A stretch of 64,000 bases of DNA from Rahnella sikkimica. GTDB lineage: Bacteria > Pseudomonadota > Gammaproteobacteria > Enterobacterales > Enterobacteriaceae. Under the pieces are notes generated by a model. It saw nothing but the letters and a program-made list of their open reading frames with translations, searched no databases and had not been told where the DNA came from. Both the position numbers and the translations under genes were made by a program. Positions 8,081 to 16,837 of this stretch are shown here, one piece after another. The stretch lies in the NCBI RefSeq assembly GCF_002951615.1, contig NZ_CP019063.1:372001-436000 (forward strand). Direction: 5' to 3'. The first letter of the stretch is position 1; each line of letters opens with the position of its first letter.

Positions 8081-9433
8081 ATGAAAGTCCCGGAGTTTAT
8101 CATCGCTTCTTCCCGTATTTTGACCTCCGCAACGCCGGCTAAACAGTCAGGTGCTCTTGTTGCTATGGCGTTGTTACTGGCGAGCTGTTCATCCACACCG
8201 CCGAAATCGCTGGTCACGCCGCTGCCTACGGTCGCAAAACAACCTCTTGCGCCGAAAGGCGAACAAAACAAAGAGCCGGTGCGCGGCGTATGGCTGGCGA
8301 CGGTTTCCCGTCTCGACTGGCCGCCGGTGTCTTCGGTGAATGTCAGCAGCCCCGCCCTGCGCATCAGCCAACAGAAAAAATCCCTGACCGACAAACTGGA
8401 TAACCTGAAATCGCTGGGCATCAATACTGTGTTCTTCCAGGTTAAGCCAGACGGCACCGCGCTGTGGCAATCCAAAATTTTGCCGTGGTCCGATATGCTG
8501 ACCGGCACAATTGGCGAAAATCCGGGTTACGATCCGCTGGCATTTATGCTCGATGAAGCGCACAAGCGCGGCATGAAAGTTCACGCGTGGTTCAACCCGT
8601 ACCGCGTTACGGTGAATACCAAACCTTCAACGATTGCCGAGCTGAATCGCACATTGTCACTCAGTCCGGCGAGCGTTTATGTGCTGCACCGTGACTGGAT
8701 CCGCACCGCAGGAGACCGTCTGGTGCTTGACCCCGGCATTCCGGAAGCGCGCGACTGGATCACCAGCATCGTGGCCGAAGTCGTCGCCCATTACCCGGTT
8801 GACGGCGTGCAGTTTGATGACTATTTCTATGCAGAAACGCCGGGCTCGGCGCTCGACGACAGCATGACGTTCAGAAAATACGGTCAGGGATTTAGCTCAA
8901 AAGCAGACTGGCGTCGCCACAATACCCAGCTGCTGATCGAGCAGGTTTCCCGCACCGTCCGTCAGCTGAAACCGGGCGTTGAATTTGGCGTTAGCCCGGC
9001 GGGCGTCTGGCGTAATCTGTCGTTCGATCCTGCCGGTTCCGACACGCGCGGCGCGGCGGCGTATGACGAAGCCTATGCCGATACGCGTCTTTGGGTGAAA
9101 CAAGGCTTGCTTGATTACATTGCGCCGCAGCTTTACTGGCCGTTCTCCCGCAAGGCGGCGCGCTATGACGTGCTGGCGAAATGGTGGGCGGATGTCGTAA
9201 AACCGAACAACACGCGCCTGTATATCGGCATTGCGCTGTATAAAGTGGGCGAGCCGTCGAAGAATGAGCCGGAATGGACCACCAGCGGTGGCGTGCCTGA
9301 GCTGAAGAAACAGCTCGACATGAACGAATCGTTACCGGGCATCAGCGGCACGATTCTGTTCAGGGAAAACTACCTGAATCAGCCGCAAACGCAGGACGCC
9401 GTGCGTTACCTGAGAAGCCGCTGGGGACATTAA
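8081..9433 (+). CDS. Family 10-like glycosyl hydrolase lipoprotein (GHL10/YngK type)
   Basis: This is about 450 residues from the ATG at 8081; an upstream TTG at 8033 is in frame but lies in a probable promoter. The N-terminus is a lipoprotein signal with lipobox LLASC. The GHL10 domain follows, with 'RGVWLATVSRLDWPP' and 'VFFQVKPDG', then 'WFNPYR', 'DPGIPEARDW', 'DGVQFDDYFY', 'GVSPAGVWRN' and 'PQLYWPF', the conserved TIM-barrel elements. Family members are glycan-acting (beta/alpha)8 enzymes; the nearest bacterial forms are cell-envelope lipoproteins. The substrate is unknown, and peptidoglycan or exopolysaccharide is plausible. It stands alone and ends at a strong terminator. Confidence 0.88.
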   Translation: MKVPEFIIASSRILTSATPAKQSGALVAMALLLASCSSTPPKSLVTPLPTVAKQPLAPKGEQNKEPVRGVWLATVSRLDWPPVSSVNVSSPALRISQQKKSLTDKLDNLKSLGINTVFFQVKPDGTALWQSKILPWSDMLTGTIGENPGYDPLAFMLDEAHKRGMKVHAWFNPYRVTVNTKPSTIAELNRTLSLSPASVYVLHRDWIRTAGDRLVLDPGIPEARDWITSIVAEVVAHYPVDGVQFDDYFYAETPGSALDDSMTFRKYGQGFSSKADWRRHNTQLLIEQVSRTVRQLKPGVEFGVSPAGVWRNLSFDPAGSDTRGAAAYDEAYADTRLWVKQGLLDYIAPQLYWPFSRKAARYDVLAKWWADVVKPNNTRLYIGIALYKVGEPSKNEPEWTTSGGVPELKKQLDMNESLPGISGTILFRENYLNQPQTQDAVRYLRSRWGH

Positions 9434-9450
9434 GTCAGAGCGGATAAAAC

Positions 9451-9488
9451 AAAAAAGCCCCCTGTATGATGACGCCGGGGGCTTTTTC
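9451..9488. terminator. Bidirectional terminator between GHL10 and padR
   Basis: Six As, GCCCCC, a 14-base loop, GGGGGC and five Ts lie between two convergent genes, serving both. Confidence 0.85.
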
Positions 9489-9497
9489 TATTCAATT

Positions 9498-9980
9498 CTA
9501 ACTGCGTTCAATTTCTTTGGTTGCGCGATCTAACGCATCGGTAATTTTATACAGCGTTTCCTGTTCGATGGGGCCTTTTGCGAGGCGTAAATTCAGCGCC
9601 GAACGGATATTATTTATCGCCCTTTGCATTTCCGGAATACTGCGGTTGTTCGACAGGATCGCCAGCGAATGCAACCGCTCCGTCACCGTCGTCAGTAATT
9701 CGCCCTGCTGGTTCAGCAACGCGGCACCTTCAGCGGTGATCGTATATTGCTTCTTCCCGCCGTCTTCCTGGTTCGCCAGCACAAAACCCTGCTCTTCAAG
9801 ATACGTCAGATTGGGATAAATAATGCTGGCGCTGGGGGTGTATTCCCCTTTCGCCAGATCTTCGATGGCTTTGATCAGTTCATAACCGTGGGCGGAACGT
9901 TGCTGCAAAAAATGCAGCATTAATAAGCGGATATCACCGGTTTCGAACATTCTTTCGCGACGGTGCTTATTCATCAGCAT
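9498..9980 (-). CDS. PadR-family repressor, YqjI-like
   Basis: This 160-residue winged-helix protein of the PadR family has the core 'LLMLHFLQQRSAHGYELIKAIEDLAKGEYTPS...IYPNLTYLEEQGFV' at residues 18-71 and a C-terminal helical dimerisation arm. In E. coli the PadR protein YqjI represses yqjH, the ferric-siderophore reductase gene, and responds to nickel. Here the padR ATG (9978-9980) shares a base with the yqjH-type stop, so the two are one operon, unlike the divergent E. coli pair. The His-rich N-terminal extension of E. coli YqjI is absent, so nickel sensing is doubtful. A likely operator is at 10868-10879. Confidence 0.88.
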   Translation of the reverse strand: MLMNKHRRERMFETGDIRLLMLHFLQQRSAHGYELIKAIEDLAKGEYTPSASIIYPNLTYLEEQGFVLANQEDGGKKQYTITAEGAALLNQQGELLTTVTERLHSLAILSNNRSIPEMQRAINNIRSALNLRLAKGPIEQETLYKITDALDRATKEIERS

Positions 9981-10792
9981 TATTTCGCGTGCCAGTACGC
10001 CACGCAGCGGACGAAGTTTGCGTCCAGGCCACGGGTTTCGGTGAAGTAATCATTCAGGCCTTTCACGAATTTCCCTTCGCCGGTGGCCCAGACGTAATAA
10101 TCATTTTCCGGCAGCATCAGGCTTTTCAGTTTCTGCACCACCACATCGTCTTCGGCATAACCATTTTGCTCATGGCTGACGATCCACTCGACGTTGAAAT
10201 CTTTTTCTTCATCCAGATAACTGACACAGCTCACGTCTTTCACTTTCACCAGCACGGTGATTTTTGCGCTGACAGCGGCCTCTTTCAGTTCACGCAGGCG
10301 GCGTTTTACGGCCGGAAGCCCGGTCTCATCACAAAGATACAGCTGCCACCGATACGTCGTCGGAATAATCAGGGAACCGCGCGGGCCACCGATGATCAGC
10401 TTATCGCCCGGTTTGGCGTTGTCGGCCCATTCGCTGGCAACGCCGCCGTCGTGAATATAAAAATCCAGCGTCAGTTCGAGGGTTTGCGCGTCGAAATGCA
10501 GCGGCGTGTATTCGCGATTCACCGGACGCGGGCCTTCGCCCCAGACAATGCCGTCTTCCGTGGCGACAGGCGGCGTAATCACGTCGCCCGGATTGGCCGG
10601 GAAGAACAGTTTGATGTGGTCATCAAAGCCACCTGATGTAAAACCTTTCAGCTCGTCGCCGTTCAATACGATGCGTTTAAAACAGCCGGAAACGGTTTCA
10701 GCGCTTTTCACCGTGAGGTGACGGAAAACCAGTTCGTTCTTAACGCGTACCGGCAGGTTGGCGGCGGAAGATTCAGTGCGTTTGTGTTCCAT
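9980..10792 (-). CDS. yqjH: Siderophore-interacting protein, YqjH/ViuB-type ferric-siderophore reductase
   Basis: This 270-residue cytoplasmic flavoprotein has an FAD-binding barrel at about 20-135 (including 'RPVNREYTPLHFD') and an NAD(P)H-binding SIP domain at about 145-265. 'GGPRGS' lies at the interface and 'DYYVWATGEG' near the C-terminus. The family reduces Fe(III) in imported siderophores so that the iron is released. It heads a two-gene operon with a padR repressor. A partial Fur-like site (10846-10857) and a PadR-like palindrome (10868-10879) lie in its promoter region, consistent with iron plus PadR control. The precise siderophore is unknown. Confidence 0.9.
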   Translation of the reverse strand: MEHKRTESSAANLPVRVKNELVFRHLTVKSAETVSGCFKRIVLNGDELKGFTSGGFDDHIKLFFPANPGDVITPPVATEDGIVWGEGPRPVNREYTPLHFDAQTLELTLDFYIHDGGVASEWADNAKPGDKLIIGGPRGSLIIPTTYRWQLYLCDETGLPAVKRRLRELKEAAVSAKITVLVKVKDVSCVSYLDEEKDFNVEWIVSHEQNGYAEDDVVVQKLKSLMLPENDYYVWATGEGKFVKGLNDYFTETRGLDANFVRCVAYWHAK

Positions 10793-10845
10793 ATTCTTTC
10801 TCTCAGGGTAGCGAAATTAACCGTCACGGACCCTGAAAAGGGCGT

Positions 10846-10857
10846 GAATGATTCTCA
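10846..10857 (-). promoter_or_regulatory. Possible Fur half-box upstream of yqjH
   Basis: On the minus strand the bases read TGAGAATCATTC, close to the Fur core TGATAATCATT. It lies about 55 bases upstream of the start. Only half of a full box is convincing. Confidence 0.4.
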
Positions 10858-10867
10858 GTTCAATTTA

Positions 10868-10879
10868 AAGATATATCTT
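10868..10879. promoter_or_regulatory. PadR-type operator AAGATATATCTT
   Basis: This perfect 12-bp palindrome lies about 75 bases upstream of yqjH. The same core occurs inside the 14-bp palindrome at 24583-24596, before the other padR gene, and the AAGA-N4-TCTT layout recurs at 24554-24569. Confidence 0.6.
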
Positions 10880-10969
10880 AGTCATGTTTTATGCAACGAC
10901 TTCAAAAAAAAACCGGCCATCGTGAAGAAGGCCGGTTGTCAGTTCTGGCATAAAAATACGTTGTGTGAA

Positions 10970-11581
10970 TTAACGCACCGCGCCACGCAAAAACATGTCT
11001 ACGGCGCTGCTCACCATCTGACGGATTTCCGCAATGTCCAGCGGCGCGGGGTTACGCTGATAAAGGCGCGTGTTGGTTTGCGCGGTTACCAGCGCCAGAA
11101 ATTGGACGGCACGCAGATGCGCATCGGCCTGCACCAGTTGCCCTCTTTCCATCGCACTGGCCAGGAATTTTGCCAGGATATCGACGCTTTCCCGTGGCCC
11201 GGCGTCATAAAACAACGTGCCGATATCAGAATGGCCAGACTCGGCGAGCACCATGCGATACACCGCCAGCGCCGAGGCGTCATTGGTGAGCACCAGTAAC
11301 ATTCTCTCACCAAAGCGGGTGAGAATGGTCTCGAGACTGGCATCCGTCCACGCGCTGGTCAGGTCGCTGACGGCGTCGGAAAGGTGCCCGGTGGCATACG
11401 CTTTCACCACCGCCACCAGTAAGGATTCTTTTGACGGAAAATAGCTGTAGAGCGTAGCTTTTGAACCGCCCAGACGCCGGGCAAGTTCATTCATAGATGC
11501 GCGTTCGTATCCGGTTTCCTGAAACAGTTGCGCTGCGGCATCGATGATTGCCTCCCTGCGGGCTTCGGTGCGAACTTTCAT
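10970..11581 (-). CDS. TetR/AcrR-family repressor
   Basis: This 203-residue protein has an N-terminal TetR helix-turn-helix at about 8-55 ('AIIDAAAQLFQETGYERASMNELARRLGGSKATLYSYFPSKESLL'). The C-terminal ligand domain resembles the AefR-like type ('FLASAMERGQLVQADAHLRAVQFLAL'). It is transcribed leftwards from a region holding a perfect 19-base palindrome at 11630-11648, so autorepression is likely. The same half-site appears at the PqiABC operon promoter (20204-20218), suggesting that operon as a second target. The ligand is unknown. It is not adjacent to an obvious efflux gene. Confidence 0.92.
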   Translation of the reverse strand: MKVRTEARREAIIDAAAQLFQETGYERASMNELARRLGGSKATLYSYFPSKESLLVAVVKAYATGHLSDAVSDLTSAWTDASLETILTRFGERMLLVLTNDASALAVYRMVLAESGHSDIGTLFYDAGPRESVDILAKFLASAMERGQLVQADAHLRAVQFLALVTAQTNTRLYQRNPAPLDIAEIRQMVSSAVDMFLRGAVR

Positions 11582-11629
11582 CTTCTCTCCTGATATTGCT
11601 TTACGGCCCCGGTCATAATCACGGCGATA

Positions 11630-11648
11630 AAACTGTACGGTACAGTTT
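11630..11648. promoter_or_regulatory. TetR operator, perfect 19-base palindrome
   Basis: AAACTGTACGGTACAGTTT has two 9-base arms around a central G and lies 49 bases upstream of the tetR start. It contains ACTGTACGGT, which recurs at 20209-20218. Confidence 0.8.
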
Positions 11649-11765
11649 GCTGATTCCCCACTCTAACCACGGGTTTGCAGGTTGTAAAGCGTCCTTCATA
11701 GCCCATTTTTCAGAACGAATTGCAAAGATTTCGTTAAGAAGCGCATTTTTATTTACCATTTTGTT

Positions 11766-11794
11766 GATAACAATTATCAGTATCATTATCATTC
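11766..11794. promoter_or_regulatory. Fur box upstream of the TonB receptor gene
   Basis: Overlapping hexamers matching the Fur consensus (GATAAC, ATTATC, ATCATT, ATCATT) run through this stretch. On the minus strand it reads AATGATAATGATACTGATAA. It is about 160 bases upstream of the receptor start, so iron repression is expected. Confidence 0.75.
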
Positions 11795-11954
11795 GCACCA
11801 AGCTGAAGTGGGTCAGGACTGTAATTTAACCCATATTTTATAAGGATAACGGCTTTTCACGGAAGAATAAGACAGATGACATACGCGTCTGAATTTGTCG
11901 AAAGGCAGTAAATGCGAGCAGAACTTAAAAAATTAAGTGCAGGGCTAAAAACAA

Positions 11955-14375
11955 ATGTTCAAATCCTTTACACAGCAGGGTTTGGTGAAAAACGTCATTT
12001 TCATGGGGACGATTCTCACCACCACTTTTAACGTAAACGCAGCGGAAGCCGTTAAAGACAATACCGATCTGACACAGAACAAAGCACAGTCTTCAGAAAC
12101 CATCAAAAAGAAACCGGTGGTGCGCAGTGCTAAGGATCTGGCACAGAACAACGAAGAAGTGATGACCGTCACCGGCGTCGCTCCGGATAAAACGCCGGGC
12201 TCGAAAACCACCATCACTGCGGCAGATATGCAAAAACGTGGCGGTAATGATTTCGGTTCTATCATGCGTTATGAGCCGCTGATCACTGCGACCGGTTCCA
12301 GTGGCGGCTCCGGCAACGGCAAAAGCGGCTTCGACCGCAGCGGTTACACCGGCTATAACATTCGTGGTCTGGAAAGCAACCGCGTCAGCATCGACGTCGA
12401 CGGCATTCCGCAGCCAAACGCCACCGGCCGCAGCTATGCAAGCCGTGCGGGTCTGGGCACATCCGGTATCGGCCGCGATTATATCGACCCGTACATGTAC
12501 GGTCAGGTGGATATCGAATCCGGTGCCACCTCAGCCAGCCGCGCGAACACGTCTATCGGCGGTGCCGTTTCCTTCCTGCCGAAAACCGCAGACGACTATC
12601 TGCGTCCGGGCAAAGAAACCTATTTCGGCTACCAGTCTGATTATGATTCTTCAAACCGTTCATGGCACAACGGCATCACTGCCGCCGCCGGTGACGAAAC
12701 CCTGCGTGGCGTCGTGGCCTTCAGCCGTCGTGACGGGCAGGAAACCAGCAATAACAGCGGTACGCACGATGCTTACCCGGCGAACTGGCACTCGAACGCC
12801 ATCATGACGTCCGGTATCTGGCAGCCAAACGACGAACATAAATTTACCGGCACGCTCGATTACTACGAGAAAATTAACCACACCCATTACGATGCGTGGA
12901 ACAGCGCAGGCAGCTCAATTCTGGGTACCGCACAGCAGCAAAGTAACACCCGCCGCTGGGGCGCAAGCTTGAAAGACGAATGGACGCCGTTCAACGATTA
13001 CGTGGATGCCCTCGTCTCGAAAGTCTATTACCAGTACACCCAGGCGCACGACAATACTTACATGCCGAACGCCAGCAAGCAGATGATGAACGTCTATTCC
13101 AACTATGACGTGAACACCTACGGTGCGGAAACCAGCTGGCTGAAAACGCTGGGTCGCCACGAGCTGAGCGCCGGGATTAACGGTCGCATCTCTAATACCG
13201 AACGTCCGTTCCGCGAAAGCCCGGATCAAAGCGTTTACACCACCATCATGCAGCCTGAAGCCAACAGCCGTTCTTACGTTCTCGGCGGCTTCCTGCAAGA
13301 CACCATGAAGTTTGACCTCGACGGCCATAACTTCTCCATTGTGCCTGCGGTACGTGTGGCGTATCAGAATACGAAAGCGACAGACCTGTCCGATTTGTCT
13401 AACAGCACCGTGTCTGAAAGCCAGGTGTCGACGCTGTACGGTAAAGCCAACACCGATACGCAGGTTCTGCCATCACTGGCATTCACGTATGACATCACGC
13501 CTAAGCTGATGACTTACCTGCAATACCGTCGTGGCGCACAGTTCCCGGATGCCAGCCAGCTTTACGGTTCCTGGAACCTCGGTTCTTCTTATGCCGGTTC
13601 TCAGCAATATGCGCTGATCGGTAACACCAACCTGAAAACCGAAACCAGCAACAACTTCGAATGGGGCATGAAAGGCGAAGCCACTGAAGGCGTGACCTTC
13701 AAGACTTCCGTGTTCTACAACACGTACAAAAACTTCATCGCCAACACCCGTTATACCCGTGCGGGCAGCCCCGGCATGTTCACCAACGTCCCTTCCAATA
13801 TTTATACGATTTATCAGGCCGAAAACCGCGATGAAGCGTTTATCTACGGTGGCGATATAAGTACCAAAATTAACTACGGCACATGGTTCAGCAGCGTAGA
13901 CGGTCTGAGCACCTCCTTCGCACTGGGTTACGCCAAAGGTGAATCGAAATCCAGCTACGAGGGCGACAAATACGTTGATATCGACAGCGTGCCGCCAATG
14001 AAATTTGTGGCCGGTGTGGCATGGGATGATCCGTCAGGCATCTACGGAACGGCGCTGACCGCAACCTTCGTGAAAGGTAAAAAAGCCGAAGCGACCAACC
14101 GTCAGAGCTACACCAACGCCGGTACGGCGATCACGGATTCCACCACGGAATACATGAACGTGCCAGGCTACGGTTTGCTTGATGCAACGGCCTACTGGAA
14201 AGTAGCGAAAAACGTAAAACTCAGCGGTGGCGTGTATAACATCACCGACCGTAAATACTGGGATTACCTGAGCAGCCGTACCCTGACTGAAACCACCAAT
14301 CAGGATGCCTACAACAAAGCGCTGGCCGTGATGCCAGGCCGCAGCTTCCAGCTGGGCGTGAATGTCGATTTCTAA
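11955..14375 (+). CDS. TonB-dependent haem/haemoprotein-type outer-membrane receptor
   Basis: This 806-residue protein has a signal peptide (1-29, ending NVNA) and a TonB box EEVMTVTG at 67-74. A plug domain follows ('AADMQKRGGNDFGSIMRYEP', 'GYNIRGLESNRVSIDVDGIPQP', 'DIESGATSASRANTSIGGAVSF'), then a 22-strand-type barrel ending in Phe. The plug and the 'NTNLKTETSNNFEWG' segment resemble the haemoglobin/transferrin/lactoferrin and HasR class. The position of the FRAP motif is occupied by 'RRGAQFPDASQLYG', so haem as the ligand is likely but not certain. No haemophore gene is near. The Fur box upstream and the strong terminator after it suggest a single iron-regulated gene. Confidence 0.88.
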   Translation: MFKSFTQQGLVKNVIFMGTILTTTFNVNAAEAVKDNTDLTQNKAQSSETIKKKPVVRSAKDLAQNNEEVMTVTGVAPDKTPGSKTTITAADMQKRGGNDFGSIMRYEPLITATGSSGGSGNGKSGFDRSGYTGYNIRGLESNRVSIDVDGIPQPNATGRSYASRAGLGTSGIGRDYIDPYMYGQVDIESGATSASRANTSIGGAVSFLPKTADDYLRPGKETYFGYQSDYDSSNRSWHNGITAAAGDETLRGVVAFSRRDGQETSNNSGTHDAYPANWHSNAIMTSGIWQPNDEHKFTGTLDYYEKINHTHYDAWNSAGSSILGTAQQQSNTRRWGASLKDEWTPFNDYVDALVSKVYYQYTQAHDNTYMPNASKQMMNVYSNYDVNTYGAETSWLKTLGRHELSAGINGRISNTERPFRESPDQSVYTTIMQPEANSRSYVLGGFLQDTMKFDLDGHNFSIVPAVRVAYQNTKATDLSDLSNSTVSESQVSTLYGKANTDTQVLPSLAFTYDITPKLMTYLQYRRGAQFPDASQLYGSWNLGSSYAGSQQYALIGNTNLKTETSNNFEWGMKGEATEGVTFKTSVFYNTYKNFIANTRYTRAGSPGMFTNVPSNIYTIYQAENRDEAFIYGGDISTKINYGTWFSSVDGLSTSFALGYAKGESKSSYEGDKYVDIDSVPPMKFVAGVAWDDPSGIYGTALTATFVKGKKAEATNRQSYTNAGTAITDSTTEYMNVPGYGLLDATAYWKVAKNVKLSGGVYNITDRKYWDYLSSRTLTETTNQDAYNKALAVMPGRSFQLGVNVDF

Positions 14376-14402
14376 GCGATAATTCATCACCTGAAAGACC
14401 TG

Positions 14403-14433
14403 AGCGTCATGTGAAAACATGGCGCTTTTTTTT
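14403..14433 (+). terminator. Terminator after the TonB receptor
   Basis: AGCGTCATG and CATGGCGCT pair around a TGAAAA loop with one G-T pair, followed by eight Ts, 28 bases after the stop. Confidence 0.85.
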
Positions 14434-14608
14434 GCATTCTTCTTTTGTGATCCCGGCGTAATCGCTATTTCCGCCGATGTTTAATAACGCGAATAATTCC
14501 TGATTTACGAATACTAAAATCAAAATAAATCCACATACAGACACAATCATCCCTATTACACTGCATCCCTGTTTTGCTTCTGCCATAAATAACCATAAGG
14601 AAAAGAAG

Positions 14609-14809
14609 ATGAAATACCGTCAGTTGGGTCGCAGTGGATTGACCGTTTCCGCCCCCGGCATGGATAAGGTGACCTATATTGAAGACAACCTGAAATCCAT
14701 CGACCTGATACTGAGTCCTCAGGATTTGTCAGAAATGGAGGCAACGCTGTCCGGCATTCACATCCAGGGTGGACGTCTGGATGATGCCTTGTTGTCTTTA
14801 TCCGAATAA
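14609..14809 (+). pseudogene. Aldo/keto reductase with a large internal deletion
   Basis: The first 14 residues 'MKYRQLGRSGLTVS' are the unmistakable start of an aldo/keto reductase. The last 45 ('YIEDNLKSIDLILSPQDLSEMEATLSGIHIQGGRL...') are its C-terminal end. The roughly 270 residues between, including the catalytic Asp-Tyr-Lys-His barrel, are gone, and the frame is kept across the join near residues 15-20. A good ribosome site (AAGGAAAAGAAG) remains. The normal length is about 320-340 residues. The 66-residue product cannot be an active enzyme. It ends convergently 15 bases from a LysR gene that may once have regulated it. Confidence 0.88.
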
Positions 14810-14824
14810 CCCGACAGCTCGCGG

Positions 14825-15760
14825 CTATCCGCTGAAAAGGTCTTTGAGGATCTGATTCAGCAGATCAAACACCAGACGAACCCTCGCTGGTAACAGTGGC
14901 TGATGCGGTCGGAAAATATAAAGCTGCCACGGCTGATAGTTTAATTCCGGCAGGACATTAACCAGTTCTCCCCGCCGCACAAAGGGTCGCACTGAAATAT
15001 CCGCCAGCTGGCTAAATGTTCTGCCAGCCAGCGCTGCCGATAGTTCACTGCCAATGTCGGCGGCAATAAATGAGGGCTGTGCAGGAAAAAAACTGCTGCC
15101 GTCGGCAAATTGCCAGGGCCATACCCGCCCGGAATTGCTGTTGTTCAGGGCACTGAGCGGGTAATTAAATTGCAGATCACGCAAAGATTCCGGCATTCCT
15201 GTTCGGGCGATAAGTTCGGGTGATGCCACAATATTGACACCCACCGGGCGAATGCTTTTTACAATAAAACGGTTGTCCGGCACCGTACCAATCCGGATAC
15301 CGATATCAACCTGTTCATCGATAATATTCAGATGCATATCAGTCGGAAGCCACTCAATGTTGAGATGCGGATAATCCAGCAGCTGCCGCAATAAGCGACG
15401 TAAAATTTCCTGATTCTCAAACAGGGGCGGAAGCGTAATGCGCACACTGCCTGACATGTCCTGCAACTTCTGGCTTTTGTGTTCGGAAAAAAGATTTTCA
15501 CTTTCCGCCAGCAACATCCCGGCCTTTGGCCAAAACTGCTGCCCGAAAGGCGTCAGTTTCATCTGACGTGTGTTACGCAAAAACAGCATTTCGCCTAACT
15601 GCTTTTCGAGCTCAGCAATGCCACGGGTGACCAGTTGCGGAGCAATGCCTAACCGGACGGCAGTTTCCCTGAACTTCAGGGTTTCGGCGGCAGTACAAAA
15701 TATTCTCAGCGCATCAAGTTTATCCAGCATCAGGGTTCTCATCAGGGCGAACAGGAACAT
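14825..15760 (-). CDS. LysR-family regulator
   Basis: This protein of up to 311 residues has an N-terminal winged helix ('LDALRIFCTAAETLKFRETAVRLGIAPQLVTRGIAELEKQLGEMLFLRNTRQMKLT'). A periplasmic-binding-like effector domain follows from about 100 to 305. The conserved 'MLDKLDALRIF' suggests the true start may be the internal ATG at 15730, which removes ten atypical residues. It is divergent from the SDR gene at 15863, the most likely target, and convergent with the broken aldo/keto reductase. The effector is unknown. Confidence 0.88.
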   Translation of the reverse strand: MFLFALMRTLMLDKLDALRIFCTAAETLKFRETAVRLGIAPQLVTRGIAELEKQLGEMLFLRNTRQMKLTPFGQQFWPKAGMLLAESENLFSEHKSQKLQDMSGSVRITLPPLFENQEILRRLLRQLLDYPHLNIEWLPTDMHLNIIDEQVDIGIRIGTVPDNRFIVKSIRPVGVNIVASPELIARTGMPESLRDLQFNYPLSALNNSNSGRVWPWQFADGSSFFPAQPSFIAADIGSELSAALAGRTFSQLADISVRPFVRRGELVNVLPELNYQPWQLYIFRPHQPLLPARVRLVFDLLNQILKDLFSG

Positions 15761-15862
15761 GATTATACAATAAATGGGAATTCTGAATGCACAGACAATT
15801 CATATACCAGACATAGTCAAAACAAGATAATAGTTGCCATTGAAATGGCTAAGAGGCAGCAA

Positions 15863-16690
15863 ATGAAAGAGATCATGGTTGTGACAGGAAGTGGTTCTAT
15901 CGCACAGGCAATTGCGCGCAGGGTGAGCGTCGGCAAGCATATATTACTGGCTGACATTAAACCTGAAATTGCCGAAGCGGCCGCGGCTGTCTTATCACGG
16001 GCAGGATTCGACGTCAGTACCGCGTATGTTGATACCCGTTCACGCCAGTCCATTCAGGATCTAGTCAAACAAGCCTGCACGCTGGGCGAGGTAAAAGGCG
16101 TGATTCATACCGCCGGGTTATCTCCTTCACAGGCGAAAGCACAGGACATCATCCATGTCGATTTATACGGCACAGCGGTTCTGTTCGAAGAGTTTGGGAA
16201 AGTGATTGCGAAAGGGGGTTCAGCCGTCGTCATCGGTTCACAATCCAGCCATCGTCTTGATGTGGATGCGATTTCTCAAAAAGATGCCGACCTTCTTGCT
16301 ACGCTGCCGCCGGAGGCTTTACTGGCGTTACCTTTCATTAAAACCATTGATGACAGCCTGTACGCCTACCAGATTTCAAAACGCGGCAATGCATTACGCG
16401 TGATGTCCGAAGCCGTCAGATGGGGAAAACGCGGTGCCCGGCTCAACTGCATCAGCGCCGGTATTGTCTTCACTCCGCTGGCTTATGATGAGCTAAACAG
16501 TGCAGAACGCGGTGCGTTTTACCAAAATATGCTGGCCAAATCACCGGCTGGCCGCGGGGGCACGCCGGATGAGATCGGCGCACTGGCCGAATTCCTGTTC
16601 GGTCCGAATGGAACCTACATTAGCGGGAGCGATATTCTGATCGACGGCGGCGTTACCGCGTCCTATAAATACGGCGATTTAAAAGCCTGA
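15863..16690 (+). CDS. Short-chain dehydrogenase/reductase
   Basis: About 275 residues from the ATG at 15863, chosen because AGAGG (15852-15856) is correctly spaced; an upstream ATG at 15845 is also in frame. The nucleotide motif is TGSGSIAQAIA, the active-site Ser lies in 'VIGSQSS' and the YxxxK in 'AYQISKRG'. The end 'GTYISGSDILIDGGVTA' is typical of classical SDRs. An unusual insertion rich in Leu and Ala ('DADLLATLPPEALLALPFI') precedes the active-site Tyr. Divergent transcription from the LysR gene suggests LysR-controlled expression. The substrate is unknown. Confidence 0.9.
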   Translation: MKEIMVVTGSGSIAQAIARRVSVGKHILLADIKPEIAEAAAAVLSRAGFDVSTAYVDTRSRQSIQDLVKQACTLGEVKGVIHTAGLSPSQAKAQDIIHVDLYGTAVLFEEFGKVIAKGGSAVVIGSQSSHRLDVDAISQKDADLLATLPPEALLALPFIKTIDDSLYAYQISKRGNALRVMSEAVRWGKRGARLNCISAGIVFTPLAYDELNSAERGAFYQNMLAKSPAGRGGTPDEIGALAEFLFGPNGTYISGSDILIDGGVTASYKYGDLKA

Positions 16691-16809
16691 TATAACATTA
16701 AATAATCTGCGGCATTGATAAACCGTGGATTATTACCACAGCGCGCACGGCTTTCTGAAATAACTTGTTTCCACGCACGTTCACGTCTGGCATCAGTGAG
16801 TAAACTCAT
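16663..16809 (-). CDS. Possible 48-residue small protein or N-terminal gene fragment
   Basis: An ATG at 16807-16809 has GGGTGG at a workable distance. It opens a 48-codon frame with coding-like composition ('MSLLTDARRERAWKQVISES...'), ending at a TAG that overlaps the SDR 3' end by 28 bases. The N-terminal half is charged and helical. The family is not recognised. It lies 28 bases from, and divergent to, another gene fragment at 16838, so it may be the start of a truncated gene rather than an intact small protein. Confidence 0.35.
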   Translation of the reverse strand: MSLLTDARRERAWKQVISESRARCGNNPRFINAADYLMLYQAFKSPYL

Positions 16810-16837
16810 ATTTTTGCCACCCGACATGTGAGATTAC

